Of a stretch of 64,000 nucleotides of DNA, positions 1-8,334 are shown piece after piece. The notes beneath the pieces are model-generated. The model made no database searches and was not told the DNA's origin. It worked only from the letters and a program-made list of their open reading frames with translations. Each line of letters opens with the position of its first letter. Positions within the stretch are counted from its first letter, which is position 1. Source of the stretch: Haliotispira sp965263485 (lineage in GTDB: Bacteria; Spirochaetota; Spirochaetia; SP-2023); assembly GCA_965263485.1 (NCBI GenBank), contig CBDHHO010000004.1:806001-870000 (forward strand). The letters run 5' to 3'. The position numbers and the translations under genes are program-made.

Positions 1-1706
1 CCAAAGACCGGATTCAGTTCCCAGGCGGCAGAGCGGAAGAGCCGTTCTGCCGCCTCTCGCTTTCGCAAATCGAGGAGGGCGATATCCACCTCCCCGCCGC
101 CGTGGACCTCAAACAGCAGCCGGGCTCCGCTGTGGGAGAATGAGGGTGCGAAAAAATTGTAGTCCGGGTTTTCGAGCAGCACCCGCAGCGCACCGCTGCT
201 CTGATTCACTTCGACCAGCCGGTAGTGGCCGCGCCGGCTGCGCTCCACCGCCACCAGATATCTGCCATCCGCGGAAAACACTGGTGAGAACAGATTCCGC
301 CCCTTGGTCAGCTGCCGATAGCGCAGCCGGCGCAGCCGCGAACCGCTCTCTCCCGCCGGCCGCAGTTTGGCCGTGTACAGATCGCTGCCGCTGCTCGGAA
401 TGCTGACCACCGGGATCGGCAGGTAGACCTCGTTGAGGGCCCGGCGGTTGACCACCAAGTACCGGGAGCTCACGGCAAAGGGTCGTTGTCCGCTGAGCGG
501 CAGCGCTCCAGTGGAGCCGCTCGGCTCTGCTGGAGCTCCCCGATGTAGTCCCTGCTGCGGTCGCAATTCTTGGTATAGCCGCAAGTGCTTGCCAGTGAGC
601 TGCGACTCGCTCAGAACAAATTCACGGGGGGCGTTGCCTGTCTCTCCGGAGCTCCGGACCGGCGGCAGGGTTTGAGGCAGACCGACGCTGCCCTGCCCCG
701 CGAACAGGCGCACCGAGCTGTCGGGGGCAGTCCCGCTCCCCGACAGCTCGGCGCGCAGGCGGGCGAACAACTGCTGCCCCGTTTTGCCGGTGACGGCCTT
801 CAAAGCGGCATTCAGGCCGAGGCGGCGGTGCACGTTCCCGACAATCTCCCGGGCCGCCTCCTCGCCGTAGTGGCGCAGGATGTGTTCCAGCATCAGATAG
901 GAAATGGCGTTGTTCGCGCGGCTTGCTGCGGGGTTTTGCAGGCTTCCGGTAAAGCTGCTGTAGTAATCAAAACGGCCGTTTTCGAGCAGGAGGCCGCGCA
1001 GATAGACGCTCTCCAGTGCGCGGCGGCGCAGTCGGGCCCCATCGGAAGGGCTGTTGTAGGGCAAATAACCAAAGCCCGTATACAGCCACAGCGGCAGTAA
1101 CAGGAAGTTGGCCACCAGCACATCCGGCCCCACAGCATAGCGCAGGATATTGGTCAGCACCCGGCTGTGACTGCCATCGTAGGAGAGCAGCATGAAACGC
1201 GCTAGCTGGTAGGAAAAATTGGCTTCCAGACGCTCGCGCCAATTCTGCCCCAGGCTCTCGCTGCTGCTGTCGCTGTTCAGTACCAGCTGAATGCTGGGCG
1301 GAGTCAGGCTGGCAAAGCCGCCCTGCGGATTGCCCATCGGATTGAGGAAGACTCGGATCGGGGCCTTGGGCTCGAGCCGGAACTGCTGACTGAGCTGCCG
1401 GTAGTATGTTTCCACATAGTGCAGCAGCTGTGCGGCCGCTTCGGCATTGATTGCCAGATAATAAATATTGAAGTTCTCCGTCTGGAGCAGGAACAGGCGG
1501 TAATCCGCATGCTGCGGGTCTGCGGGTGCGCCCTGCTCGCCGCGGTTCTCCAGCACTTCCCTATTGCCGACCCACACAGCGCGCTCTTTGGCACCCGGGC
1601 CGCTCTGCTGAGCTGCCAGTGGCAACGCGAACAGGTACCAAAAGCCATACAAAGTGAAGCATCGCGCCCGGAGCTGCCGGGACTTCAAGGTTTTCAGGAT
1701 TGTCAT
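1..1706 (-). CDS. Exported peptidase-MA-like / beta-propeller protein (partial)
   Basis: The reading frame is open from an ATG at 1706 to the left edge (568 codons visible), so the C-terminus is missing. The N-terminus is a signal peptide (hydrophobic FWYLFALPLAAQ), so the protein is exported. Residues about 60-330 resemble the gluzincin 'peptidase MA-like' fold (NFNIYYL near the start, then RVFLNPMGNPQGGFA), but the helix that should carry HExxH reads NFSYQLARF, so the catalytic motif is absent. The C-terminal part has TolB/PD40-type blades (FSADGRYLVAVE; PSFSHSGARLLFE). Spirochaetes commonly carry such peptidase-like/propeller fusions, probably as envelope scaffolds. The fold assignment is by eye. 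No neighbour gives its partner. Confidence 0.72.
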   Translation of the reverse strand, partial: MTILKTLKSRQLRARCFTLYGFWYLFALPLAAQQSGPGAKERAVWVGNREVLENRGEQGAPADPQHADYRLFLLQTENFNIYYLAINAEAAAQLLHYVETYYRQLSQQFRLEPKAPIRVFLNPMGNPQGGFASLTPPSIQLVLNSDSSSESLGQNWRERLEANFSYQLARFMLLSYDGSHSRVLTNILRYAVGPDVLVANFLLLPLWLYTGFGYLPYNSPSDGARLRRRALESVYLRGLLLENGRFDYYSSFTGSLQNPAASRANNAISYLMLEHILRHYGEEAAREIVGNVHRRLGLNAALKAVTGKTGQQLFARLRAELSGSGTAPDSSVRLFAGQGSVGLPQTLPPVRSSGETGNAPREFVLSESQLTGKHLRLYQELRPQQGLHRGAPAEPSGSTGALPLSGQRPFAVSSRYLVVNRRALNEVYLPIPVVSIPSSGSDLYTAKLRPAGESGSRLRRLRYRQLTKGRNLFSPVFSADGRYLVAVERSRRGHYRLVEVNQSSGALRVLLENPDYNFFAPSFSHSGARLLFEVHGGGEVDIALLDLRKREAAERLFRSAAWELNPVF

Positions 1707-2046
1707 TAGGTGTTCCAGCATCTGCACACTGTAGCAATTGCGGACAATAATGGGAATACGGCCGTTTTTCTCTGACCGTCTGTCGGCTGTGTTTTGTGAG
1801 CCTCGCCGAAGCGGCAGACCCTCAGAATTTGACAGCTTCCGATGAAGCGTCATGGGAAGGGCCATTTTGCAACAGCGTGTTTTAATGATGGTGTTTTATG
1901 ACACCCAAAGTCCGCTTTTTTTGATCTTTATTCTAAACAAAAACTGATATAAATCCTTTATTATTAATGATTTTGATAAATATACTGTTTATGTAATACG
2001 GGTCTCGATACTTGTCAAAATAAAATGGCGGGCTATCTTGGATCCT
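1707..2046. other. Intergenic region, AT-rich, divergent promoters
   Basis: No gene is supported here. The stretch about 1860-2035 is much more AT-rich than its surroundings and lies between two divergently transcribed genes, so it must hold both promoters. A weak candidate towards manA is TTGATA (about 1972) with TAATAC about 15-16 bases downstream. No repeat element is present. Confidence 0.4.
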
Positions 2047-3252
2047 ATGAAAGTAGCCCGACTGCACAACCGCATCCAAAACTTTGCCTGGGGTTCGGAA
2101 AGCTTTCTGCCCGAACTGCTGGGGCAGCCCAACCCCGAAGGCCGGCCCCAGGCCGAGCTGTGGATGGGCGTCCATCCGCTGGGGGAATCCCATATTGCTG
2201 CAGACGCCCCTGCAGAGGCACCGGGGCCGCCCCTGAGCCAATATCTGCTGGACAGCAACGGCAAATTGGATGCCGGCATCGGTGCGGATACAGCCGCCCG
2301 CTACCAGAGCCTGCCCTTTCTTTTCAAGGTGCTGGCGGCCCGGCAACCCCTCTCAATTCAGGCCCACCCGAACAAGGCCCAGGCCGAACAAGGTTTTGAG
2401 CGCGAGAACGCAGCGGGCATTCCCCTCCGCGACCCCGGTCGCAATTACAAAGACCCCAACCACAAACCCGAAATCGCCCTAGCTCTGACCCCGTTCCGGG
2501 CCTTGTGCGGCTTCCGCCCCCTGGCTCAGATCGAAGAAAATTTCCGCAGCTTCGCCGGCGGACTCTGTGACGAGCTGCTGGATTTTTCTGGGCACCGGCA
2601 CTTCTTTGCCAGCTTGCAGGGTCTGCAGAAAGAGGAGGCAGCGGAGCAAAAAGCGATTCTTTTGCAAGCAGCCGCGCAGCACAGTTCAGATGCTGTGCCC
2701 GAATGGCAATGGTTTAGCCGCCTGGCTCAGTTCTATCCGGGAGACTTGGGTGCCTTGGCCCCCCTGTATTTACATCTGTTCTGCTTGGAGCCGGGGCAGG
2801 CCGTCTACCTGCCGGCCGGAATTCTGCACGCTTATTTGGAAGGGTCGGCCATGGAACTGATGGCAAATTCCGACAACGTGCTGCGTGGCGGCCTGACTCC
2901 TAAGCATCAGGATCTTCCCGAACTGATGAAGACCCTGCTTTTTGAGGAGTTTGAGCTGCGCATCATCGAGGCCTGTGAGATGGATCTGCACCGCAGTTAC
3001 TACCCCGTCAGTGCCGCCGAATTCCGCTTGGAGTACTGGCGGCTGCGCCCCGAAGACAGTGCTCTGTACTTTCCGCAGAAGCATCCGGTGATGCTGGCCT
3101 TTGTCTACCGGGGCTCGGTCGAGATCAACGGACTGCCGCTGCGGCAAGGCCAGTCCTGCGTTATTCCGGCGGGCTGCGGCGAACTTACTGCCAGAGTCGC
3201 CACAGCGGATGCGACCGCCGAACTCTACGTGGCGGCGGCCAAAGATATCTGA
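2047..3252 (+). CDS. manA: Mannose-6-phosphate isomerase, class I
   Basis: Interconverts mannose 6-phosphate and fructose 6-phosphate in the cytoplasm, linking mannose use and mannosylated-polymer synthesis to glycolysis. The 401-residue protein begins MKVARLHNRIQNFAWGS, the usual family opening. It shows the type I zinc ligands: Gln and His in SIQAHPNKAQAE, Glu in NHKPEIALAL and His in PAGILHAYLEG. The active-site Arg is in NVLRGGLTPKHQD. A C-terminal cupin half follows. The frame could also start at a TTG (2038), but the ATG fits the family better. It is followed closely by a YaiI-family gene on the same strand. Confidence 0.93.
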   Translation: MKVARLHNRIQNFAWGSESFLPELLGQPNPEGRPQAELWMGVHPLGESHIAADAPAEAPGPPLSQYLLDSNGKLDAGIGADTAARYQSLPFLFKVLAARQPLSIQAHPNKAQAEQGFERENAAGIPLRDPGRNYKDPNHKPEIALALTPFRALCGFRPLAQIEENFRSFAGGLCDELLDFSGHRHFFASLQGLQKEEAAEQKAILLQAAAQHSSDAVPEWQWFSRLAQFYPGDLGALAPLYLHLFCLEPGQAVYLPAGILHAYLEGSAMELMANSDNVLRGGLTPKHQDLPELMKTLLFEEFELRIIEACEMDLHRSYYPVSAAEFRLEYWRLRPEDSALYFPQKHPVMLAFVYRGSVEINGLPLRQGQSCVIPAGCGELTARVATADATAELYVAAAKDI

Positions 3253-3287
3253 AAGACCTGCGAAGGCGATAGAGCGAACGGAAAGGC

Positions 3288-3872
3288 ATGCCTTTGGAAA
3301 CAGCTGATAGCGTTGCGGATGCGATACTGCTGAGCATCTGGATTGATGCGGACTCCTGCCCGAAGGGGCTGCGCCGCGTTTTGCTGTGTGCAGCAGGGCG
3401 CCTGAACAAGGGCTCTGTGAAAGTTCCCTTTCACTTTGTCGCAGCCAGTTCCCAGCCCATTCGCAGTGAGCCGGCCGTTTACTTTCATCAGTTGGAACCC
3501 GGCCCAGATGCCTGCGACCGCTTCATCGAGCAACGGTGCCGGAGTGGCGACATCGTAATTACCCGCGACATCGTATTTGCCGAACGGCTGTGCCTGAGTC
3601 CGAACGGTGGGCACTGCCATGGTTCCGGTGAACCCGGTGCTCTGCGCATCCTCAACGACCGGGGCATCGAATACACCCGGGACAATGTCCGCGCACGGCG
3701 CCTGTGGCGCGACCGGGCCCTAGAACTGCGCAATGCCGGGCTATTGCCCGTTGGCGCAAAAGGCTCGTACGGCGCCCGGCAGCTCCGGGACTTTGCCGCC
3801 TGCTTCGACCACTGCCTGAGCCAGCAGTTGCGCAGACTGGGACGCGAGACTCAGGTGGCGGAGGAATCCTGA
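3288..3872 (+). CDS. YaiI/YqxD (DUF188) family protein
   Basis: A 194-residue cytoplasmic protein of the UPF0178/DUF188 family, whose PIN-like fold suggests a nuclease but whose substrate is not established. Diagnostic stretches are IWIDADSCPK near the N-terminus (acidic metal site), GDIVITRDIVFAERL in the middle, IEYTRDNVRARRLWRD, and the C-terminal QLRDFAACFDHCL. The first nine residues (MPLETADSV) are outside the family core, so a later start is possible. It lies 35 bases after manA and 59 bases before the ferredoxin gene, so it may be cotranscribed with both. Confidence 0.85.
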   Translation: MPLETADSVADAILLSIWIDADSCPKGLRRVLLCAAGRLNKGSVKVPFHFVAASSQPIRSEPAVYFHQLEPGPDACDRFIEQRCRSGDIVITRDIVFAERLCLSPNGGHCHGSGEPGALRILNDRGIEYTRDNVRARRLWRDRALELRNAGLLPVGAKGSYGARQLRDFAACFDHCLSQQLRRLGRETQVAEES

Positions 3873-3931
3873 AAAAACTGGCCGGGACAAAGCGCACCGG
3901 AAACCCGGCAGGATTTGGCCATGGAGGGTAT

Positions 3932-4216
3932 ATGGCTGCAAAACGAAATACGAGCCAGCGCTTGTTCCACATCTGGGTCGATGACGAAGTCTGCAAAAGC
4001 TGCGGACTGTGCATTGCCATCTGTCCCAAGAAAATCCTGCGCTTTTCCGAGAGGATCAACACCCAGGGGCTGAACCCGATGGAGTGCATCGACCATGAGG
4101 CCTGCATCGGCTGCCTCTCCTGTGCCGAAATCTGTCCGGAGCTGGCCATCCAGATCACCGCCGGCGGTGGCAGAGAAGTAAAGGTCGAAGAGGTTGTCGG
4201 CGCTGCGGCAGGTTGA
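3932..4216 (+). CDS. 2-oxoacid:ferredoxin oxidoreductase, ferredoxin (delta) subunit
   Basis: A 94-residue 2x[4Fe-4S] ferredoxin that carries electrons for the downstream alpha, beta and gamma subunits. Two clusters are explicit: CKSCGLCIAICPK (residues about 20-32) and CIGCLSCAEICPE. The start is the ATG at 3932 because GGAGG lies 4 bases upstream. The longer frame beginning at 3704 overlaps the previous gene and adds no ferredoxin sequence. The order delta-alpha-beta-gamma matches vor/kor operons. The 78-base gap to the alpha gene contains short direct repeats (GAAAGCACCC and GAAGCAGAGCAG). Confidence 0.93.
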   Translation: MAAKRNTSQRLFHIWVDDEVCKSCGLCIAICPKKILRFSERINTQGLNPMECIDHEACIGCLSCAEICPELAIQITAGGGREVKVEEVVGAAAG

Positions 4217-4294
4217 GCTTCGGGCTTTCCGAAAGCACCCGAAAGCACCCGGAAGCAGAGCAGGAAGCAGAGCAGGAAGCGAAGGAGCTGAATT

Positions 4295-5551
4295 ATGATT
4301 GAAGATTTGACCAAAGTGCGGCCCGATGTACGGCCCGCGGGAAGCCCCAAACTACGCTTTCGGCACAAAGGAGGACGCGGGCCGGAGATCCTCAATCTGA
4401 AGGGCCCGGAGAGGGCTCTGCTGTACCAGGTAGGGGAGAATCTGGCCCAAGGCATTGCCACAGTGCCCCGCGGGGCCGAGGGTGCCCAGCGCGTGCTGAT
4501 GAAGGGCAACGAGGCCTTGGCCGAGGCCGCCCTCATCGCCGGCTGTCGCCACTACTTCGGCTATCCCATCACACCGCAGAGCGAAATTCCCAGCTATTTT
4601 GCCCGGCGCATGCCGCAGGTCGGCGGCTGTTTTTTGCAGACCGAGAGCGAGCTTGCCGCGATCAATATGGTTTTTGGCGCATCGGCAGCAGGCGTGCGCA
4701 CCATGACTTCCTCATCATCGCCCGGCGTTTCGTTGATGCAGGAAGGTATTTCCTATCTTTCGGGTGCCCGTTTGCCATCTGTGCTGGTCAACGTGATGCG
4801 CGGCGGCCCGGGCCTGGGCAATATCGCCGGGGCCCAGGGCGACTACAATCAGGCCGTAAAGGGCGGGGGCAACGGTGACTACCACTGCATTGTACTCTCG
4901 CCCTCCTGTGCTCAGGACATTGCCGAGCTGACGCTGCTGGCCTTTGACCTGGCCGATCGCTATCGCATGGTGGTCATGCTGCTGCTCGACGGCTACCTGG
5001 GCCAGATGGCTGAGCCGCTGTACATGCCCCGACGGCTGCCGGACTACCGGCGGCCCCGCCAGGAGGGCTACGTACTCGACGGTGCCAAGGGCCGTGCTGG
5101 GCGCAAGATATCTTCCATCCAGCTGGAGGAGGGACATGTTGGTCTGGAAAAACATGTGCAGGGCCTGTTCGGTACCTACGCAGAGGTCCGGCAGCGCGAA
5201 AGCCGGGCCATTATTGAGGCAGAAAACGGAGCTGAATTGTTGCTTTGCGCCTACGGCATGCCGATCCGGCTCTGCCGTGAGGCCCGAGCGCAACTGGAGC
5301 GCGAGGGCATTCGGGTGGGGCTGTTTCAACCGCTGACCCTCTGGCCCTTTCCGCAGCAGCAACTGCTGGGGGCTCTGGAGCGGTGCCGGCAAAAGAAACT
5401 TCTGGTGGTGGAGATGAGCCAGGGCCAGTTTGCCGAGGACGTTAGGCTGCAATGCTACCGCAGCAATGCCGAAATCCGCTGTTACGGCACGGTGGGCGGG
5501 GCCTCGCCGCAGGTCAGCGAAATTGTTGAGAGGGTGAGAGCATATGTATGA
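4295..5551 (+). CDS. vorB: 2-oxoacid:ferredoxin oxidoreductase alpha subunit (VorB-type)
   Basis: Alpha subunit of a four-subunit enzyme that oxidatively decarboxylates 2-oxoacids (2-oxoisovalerate or 2-oxoglutarate) to acyl-CoA with reduction of ferredoxin. The core begins at residue 69 (MKGNEALAEAALIAGCRHYF) and shows GYPITPQSE, TSSSSPGVSL and RGGPGLGNI, all typical of VorB. The first 68 residues are an Arg/Gly-rich extension not usual for the family. An internal ATG at 4499 would give the standard protein, but AAGGAG lies 8 bases before the ATG at 4295, which supports the long form. It overlaps the beta gene by 8 bases. Substrate cannot be fixed from sequence. Confidence 0.88.
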   Translation: MIEDLTKVRPDVRPAGSPKLRFRHKGGRGPEILNLKGPERALLYQVGENLAQGIATVPRGAEGAQRVLMKGNEALAEAALIAGCRHYFGYPITPQSEIPSYFARRMPQVGGCFLQTESELAAINMVFGASAAGVRTMTSSSSPGVSLMQEGISYLSGARLPSVLVNVMRGGPGLGNIAGAQGDYNQAVKGGGNGDYHCIVLSPSCAQDIAELTLLAFDLADRYRMVVMLLLDGYLGQMAEPLYMPRRLPDYRRPRQEGYVLDGAKGRAGRKISSIQLEEGHVGLEKHVQGLFGTYAEVRQRESRAIIEAENGAELLLCAYGMPIRLCREARAQLEREGIRVGLFQPLTLWPFPQQQLLGALERCRQKKLLVVEMSQGQFAEDVRLQCYRSNAEIRCYGTVGGASPQVSEIVERVRAYV

Positions 5552-6395
5552 AGCAGTTAAAGAAAAGATTGAGCAGGCACAGCGCGAAGGCGCACAGCTG
5601 CTCTACAGCAGGCCCAAAACCCTGCGCGAGCGCCGCACTCACTATTGTCCGGGCTGCGGCCACGGCATTCTGCACAAGCTGATTGCCCAGTGTATCGATG
5701 AAATGGGCCTGCGCGAGCGCACCGTGATTATGGCTCCGGTGGGCTGTGCCGTGCTGCTCTATGATTATCTGGATGTCGATGGACTGGAGGCTGCCCACGG
5801 CCGGGCCCCGGCGGTGGCCACCGGAGTTAAGCGCGCCAGTCCCGAAAACATTGTGATCTCCTACCAAGGTGATGGCGATCTCCTGGCCATCGGCATGGCC
5901 GAAACGGTACACGCGGCCAATCGCGGCGAAAATATTACCGTCATTTTCGTCAATAACACGGTCTACGGCATGACGGGAGGCCAGATGGCTCCGACCACGC
6001 TGGTGGAGCAAAAAACCAGCACCACGCTGGAGGGCCGCAATCTGCAAAGCGAGGGTGCCCCGATCCGGGCCGCCGAGCTGCTGAACACCCTGGATGCTCC
6101 TTTTTTCATCAGTCGTTGCAGCGTGCACAACCCCGCGCAGGTGCGCAAGACCCGGAATCACATCGCCAAGGCCCTGCGCTATCAAGATGAAGGCCGGGGC
6201 TACAGCTTTGTCGAAGTACTCTCGATGTGCCCCACCGCCTGGGGCAAGTCTCCGGCCAAGTCGGCCGAATGGATTTCCCGGACGCTGACTCAGGTCTATC
6301 CCCTGGGAACCCTGCGCGACCGCGGCGTCCAGCAAAGCGATACACAAAGTGATCAGCAAAACAAAGCAGCTACGGTCAAAGAGCCGGCGCTGTAG
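5544..6395 (+). CDS. 2-oxoacid:ferredoxin oxidoreductase beta (TPP) subunit
   Basis: The thiamine-diphosphate subunit of the complex, 283 residues. It shows the N-terminal HYCPGCGHGI cysteine motif and the TPP/Mg site SYQGDGDLLAIG followed by NNTVYGMTGGQMAPTT. The C-terminal FVEVLSMCPTAWG is typical of the KorB/VorA family. The start overlaps the end of the alpha gene, indicating translational coupling. The last 25 residues, rich in Gln, Ser and Lys, are a variable tail. It is followed 3 bases later by the gamma subunit. Confidence 0.92.
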   Translation: MYEAVKEKIEQAQREGAQLLYSRPKTLRERRTHYCPGCGHGILHKLIAQCIDEMGLRERTVIMAPVGCAVLLYDYLDVDGLEAAHGRAPAVATGVKRASPENIVISYQGDGDLLAIGMAETVHAANRGENITVIFVNNTVYGMTGGQMAPTTLVEQKTSTTLEGRNLQSEGAPIRAAELLNTLDAPFFISRCSVHNPAQVRKTRNHIAKALRYQDEGRGYSFVEVLSMCPTAWGKSPAKSAEWISRTLTQVYPLGTLRDRGVQQSDTQSDQQNKAATVKEPAL

Positions 6396-6398
6396 CGT

Positions 6399-6986
6399 AT
6401 GGATGTGCAGATGACCATGCGGGGCGGGGATGCCGGGCCTGTCCCATTGATCCATGAACGCATCATCATCAGCGGGTTTGGCGGCCAGGGGGTGCTGCTG
6501 AGCGGAAATCTGCTGGCCATGGCCTGCATGAAACGGGGCCTGAACGTCACCGACATTCCGTCCTACGGGGCAGAGATGCGCGGCGGCACAGCCCGTTGTT
6601 CGGTGGTGATTTCCAGCGAGGCCATTTCATCGCCGCTGGTGAGCGAGCCCACAGTGCTCATCGTCCTGAATCGGCCTTCATTGCTGAAGTTTGAAGCCTG
6701 CCTGCAGCCCGGCGGCCTGCTGATTTACAACAGCAGTCTGATCGAGGAACAACCCCGGCGCAGTGATATAGAGGCCATCAGCTTGCCTGCTACCGAGCTC
6801 TCACTCCAGTTTGGCTCGAAGCGGGCCGGTAATATCGCCTGTGTCGGCAAGCTGCTGGCCCTGCGGCCACAGTTGGCTAGCCTCGAAGATATCGAGGCTA
6901 CTCTGGACCTCGTGATTTCCGAGCGCAACCGGAGCCACAACCCGGTCAACAAACAGGTTCTGCGCGCCGGTTTTGAGTTTGTCTGA
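6399..6986 (+). CDS. 2-oxoacid:ferredoxin oxidoreductase gamma subunit
   Basis: Gamma subunit (195 residues) of the same enzyme. The core begins about residue 20 (ERIIISGFGGQGVLLSG) with the family signatures PSYGAEMRGGTARCSVVIS, VLNRPSLLKF and the C-terminal NKQVLRAGFEF. The first 19 residues (starting MDVQMTMRGG) are extra, so a later start is possible. It is the last gene of the delta-alpha-beta-gamma operon; a fresh promoter for rpsF follows about 40 bases downstream. Confidence 0.92.
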   Translation: MDVQMTMRGGDAGPVPLIHERIIISGFGGQGVLLSGNLLAMACMKRGLNVTDIPSYGAEMRGGTARCSVVISSEAISSPLVSEPTVLIVLNRPSLLKFEACLQPGGLLIYNSSLIEEQPRRSDIEAISLPATELSLQFGSKRAGNIACVGKLLALRPQLASLEDIEATLDLVISERNRSHNPVNKQVLRAGFEFV

Positions 6987-7024
6987 GCCGCCCGTTTTGC
7001 CCGGCTTCTTGAAGGGTTTTTTCA

Positions 7025-7053
7025 TTGACACACACAGGTCTTTCGGCTAGGAT
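7025..7053 (+). promoter_or_regulatory. Sigma-70-type promoter of the rpsF operon
   Basis: TTGACA at 7025-7030, a 17-base spacer and TAGGAT at 7048-7053. It lies just after the oxidoreductase operon and about 100 bases before rpsF, leaving a long leader. Confidence 0.75.
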
Positions 7054-7077
7054 GCCGCGGATTTTTCGTTCCTCTTT

Positions 7078-7128
7078 ATTTATCGAAGTTTTTATCCTGC
7101 CTCAGTTTGCGGAATACTGGCGATAAAT
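7078..7128 (+). promoter_or_regulatory. Stem-loop in rpsF leader (possible S6:S18 control site)
   Basis: ATTTATCG (7078-7085) pairs perfectly with CGATAAAT (7121-7128) around a 35-base loop containing GCGGAATACTGG. It sits in the 5' leader of rpsF, 13 bases before the ribosome binding site. In many bacteria the S6:S18 complex binds a hairpin in this leader to autoregulate the operon. I do not see the full consensus, so the function is inferred from position. Confidence 0.4.
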
Positions 7129-7150
7129 CGAAGACCACAAGGAGGTATCA

Positions 7151-7426
7151 ATGGAACAGTATGAATTGACTTTGCTGTTTAGCGTGCGGGAAGACCACTA
7201 CAAAATCGGCAACGAGTCCGCGCGCGAAATATTGCAGAAACTCAACGGAAAACTTTCCAAAGAAGAGGACATGGGCGAGCGGCCTTTGGCCTATCCGGTG
7301 CGCAAGGAAGAACACGGCCATTATTTGTTCTGGGACATAGAACTGGAGAGCAGTGCCGTCGAAGCCCTCAAAGAGGCCCTGCAGGCCTGCGGCTCCGTAC
7401 TGAAGTATCTGCTGTTGAAGAAGTAA
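7151..7426 (+). CDS. rpsF: 30S ribosomal protein S6
   Basis: Ribosomal protein S6, 91 residues, part of the small-subunit platform where it pairs with S18. Begins MEQYELTLLFSVREDHY, with LGERPLAYPV-type sequence (MGERPLAYPVRKEEHGHY) and the final strand LKYLLLKK. A strong AAGGAGG lies about 5 bases before the ATG. First gene of rpsF-ssb-rpsR-rplI, an order conserved in many bacteria. Confidence 0.96.
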   Translation: MEQYELTLLFSVREDHYKIGNESAREILQKLNGKLSKEEDMGERPLAYPVRKEEHGHYLFWDIELESSAVEALKEALQACGSVLKYLLLKK

Positions 7427-7445
7427 CAGGCTCGGGAGTGGGATT

Positions 7446-7913
7446 ATGGCGGAAGATTTGAATAACGTATTTCTGGTTGGCCGTTTAACTCGCGATATAG
7501 TGCTGTCCTATACGGCCAACGGATACCCCATAGGCAAGTTGTCTTTGGCAGTGAACCGCAGGCGCAAAAATGGAGAACAATGGGAAGATGAGGCCAATTT
7601 TTTTGACCTGATATTATGGGGCAAGCGCGCAGAAGCGTTGCAACGCTATCTGCTCAAAGGCACGCAGATTGCCGTCCAGGGCCAATTGAAACAGGAACGC
7701 TGGGAGCAGGACGGCCAGAAACGCAGCCGCGTGGTCATCGAACTGAACAATATCCAGTTGGTCGGTGGTCGCGGCGGCTCCGGGAGCGATAGTTACGGCA
7801 ATTATGGCGGTCCGGGAGGCTATGCTGCGCCCTCCCCCGCGGCGCCTGCGAACGCGCAAGGCTCCGAGTCGCCTGGGATAAGCGGCGATTTTGAGGATGA
7901 TATCCCCTTCTAA
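7446..7913 (+). CDS. ssb: Single-stranded DNA-binding protein
   Basis: Binds and protects single-stranded DNA during replication and repair and recruits partners through its tail. The 155-residue protein has the OB fold at residues 1-110 (NNVFLVGRLTRDIVLSYT; VNRRRKNGEQWEDEANFFD; VQGQLKQERWEQDGQKRS), a Gly/Pro/Ala-rich linker and the acidic tip DFEDDIPF used for protein contacts. Usual place between rpsF and rpsR. The coding region ends directly before a composite repeat element that separates it from rpsR. Confidence 0.96.
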   Translation: MAEDLNNVFLVGRLTRDIVLSYTANGYPIGKLSLAVNRRRKNGEQWEDEANFFDLILWGKRAEALQRYLLKGTQIAVQGQLKQERWEQDGQKRSRVVIELNNIQLVGGRGGSGSDSYGNYGGPGGYAAPSPAAPANAQGSESPGISGDFEDDIPF

Positions 7914-7918
7914 CTACA

Positions 7919-8245
7919 GAGCAGCTCTAAAAACTCCCATTTCGGGCCAAACTTTGTCTTTTTCACGAAATGGCTTTGTCGGGAGAACCTTGCTGTACAG
8001 CAAAGCATAGGGAGCCTCTAAAAATTCGCTTTTGTCTTCTTGCGAAGCTATTTTGGAGCGAGGAAGTGAAGCCGAAGAATACTTTGTTGTATTGTAAGGC
8101 TTTACTGACAAAGCTGTTCGTTTCAAAAGAGCGAGCAAGAGCGCAGAATGGAATTTTTAGAGGTTCCCTATAGCTCAATTCTCCCTTTTCGCCCTCGTAA
8201 AAAATCCCTTCGTTTGGCATTAAAAGCGGATTTTTAGGGGTCCCC
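7919..8245. mobile_element. Composite GGGRACC-type element (outer copy, interrupted)
   Basis: The outer copy starts with a diverged end (GAGCAGCTCTAAAAAC at 7919) and ends with GGATTTTTAGGGGTCCCC (to 8245). A second complete copy at 8010-8168 is inserted inside it, so the outer element is split into 7919-8009 and 8169-8245. The whole block fills the ssb-rpsR gap in an otherwise tight ribosomal operon and must be transcribed with it. I see no independent gene in it. Confidence 0.7.
8010..8168. mobile_element. GGGRACC-type element, short form, nested insertion
   Basis: 159 bp between GGGAGCCTCTAAAAATTC and GAATTTTTAGAGGTTCCC. Flanks are CATA on the left and TATA on the right, an imperfect 4-bp duplication. 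Its interior is the reverse complement of the copy at 11198-11418 once that copy's 62-bp duplication is removed, which also gives 159 bp. Confidence 0.85.
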
Positions 8246-8334
8246 TAAAGTATTTTGCTTCCTTGCTTCCGCGAAAATCCGGCGGATTCGGCGCAAGAGC
8301 AATTTTCAGAGGCGGCTGCACGTTGAGGTAAACT

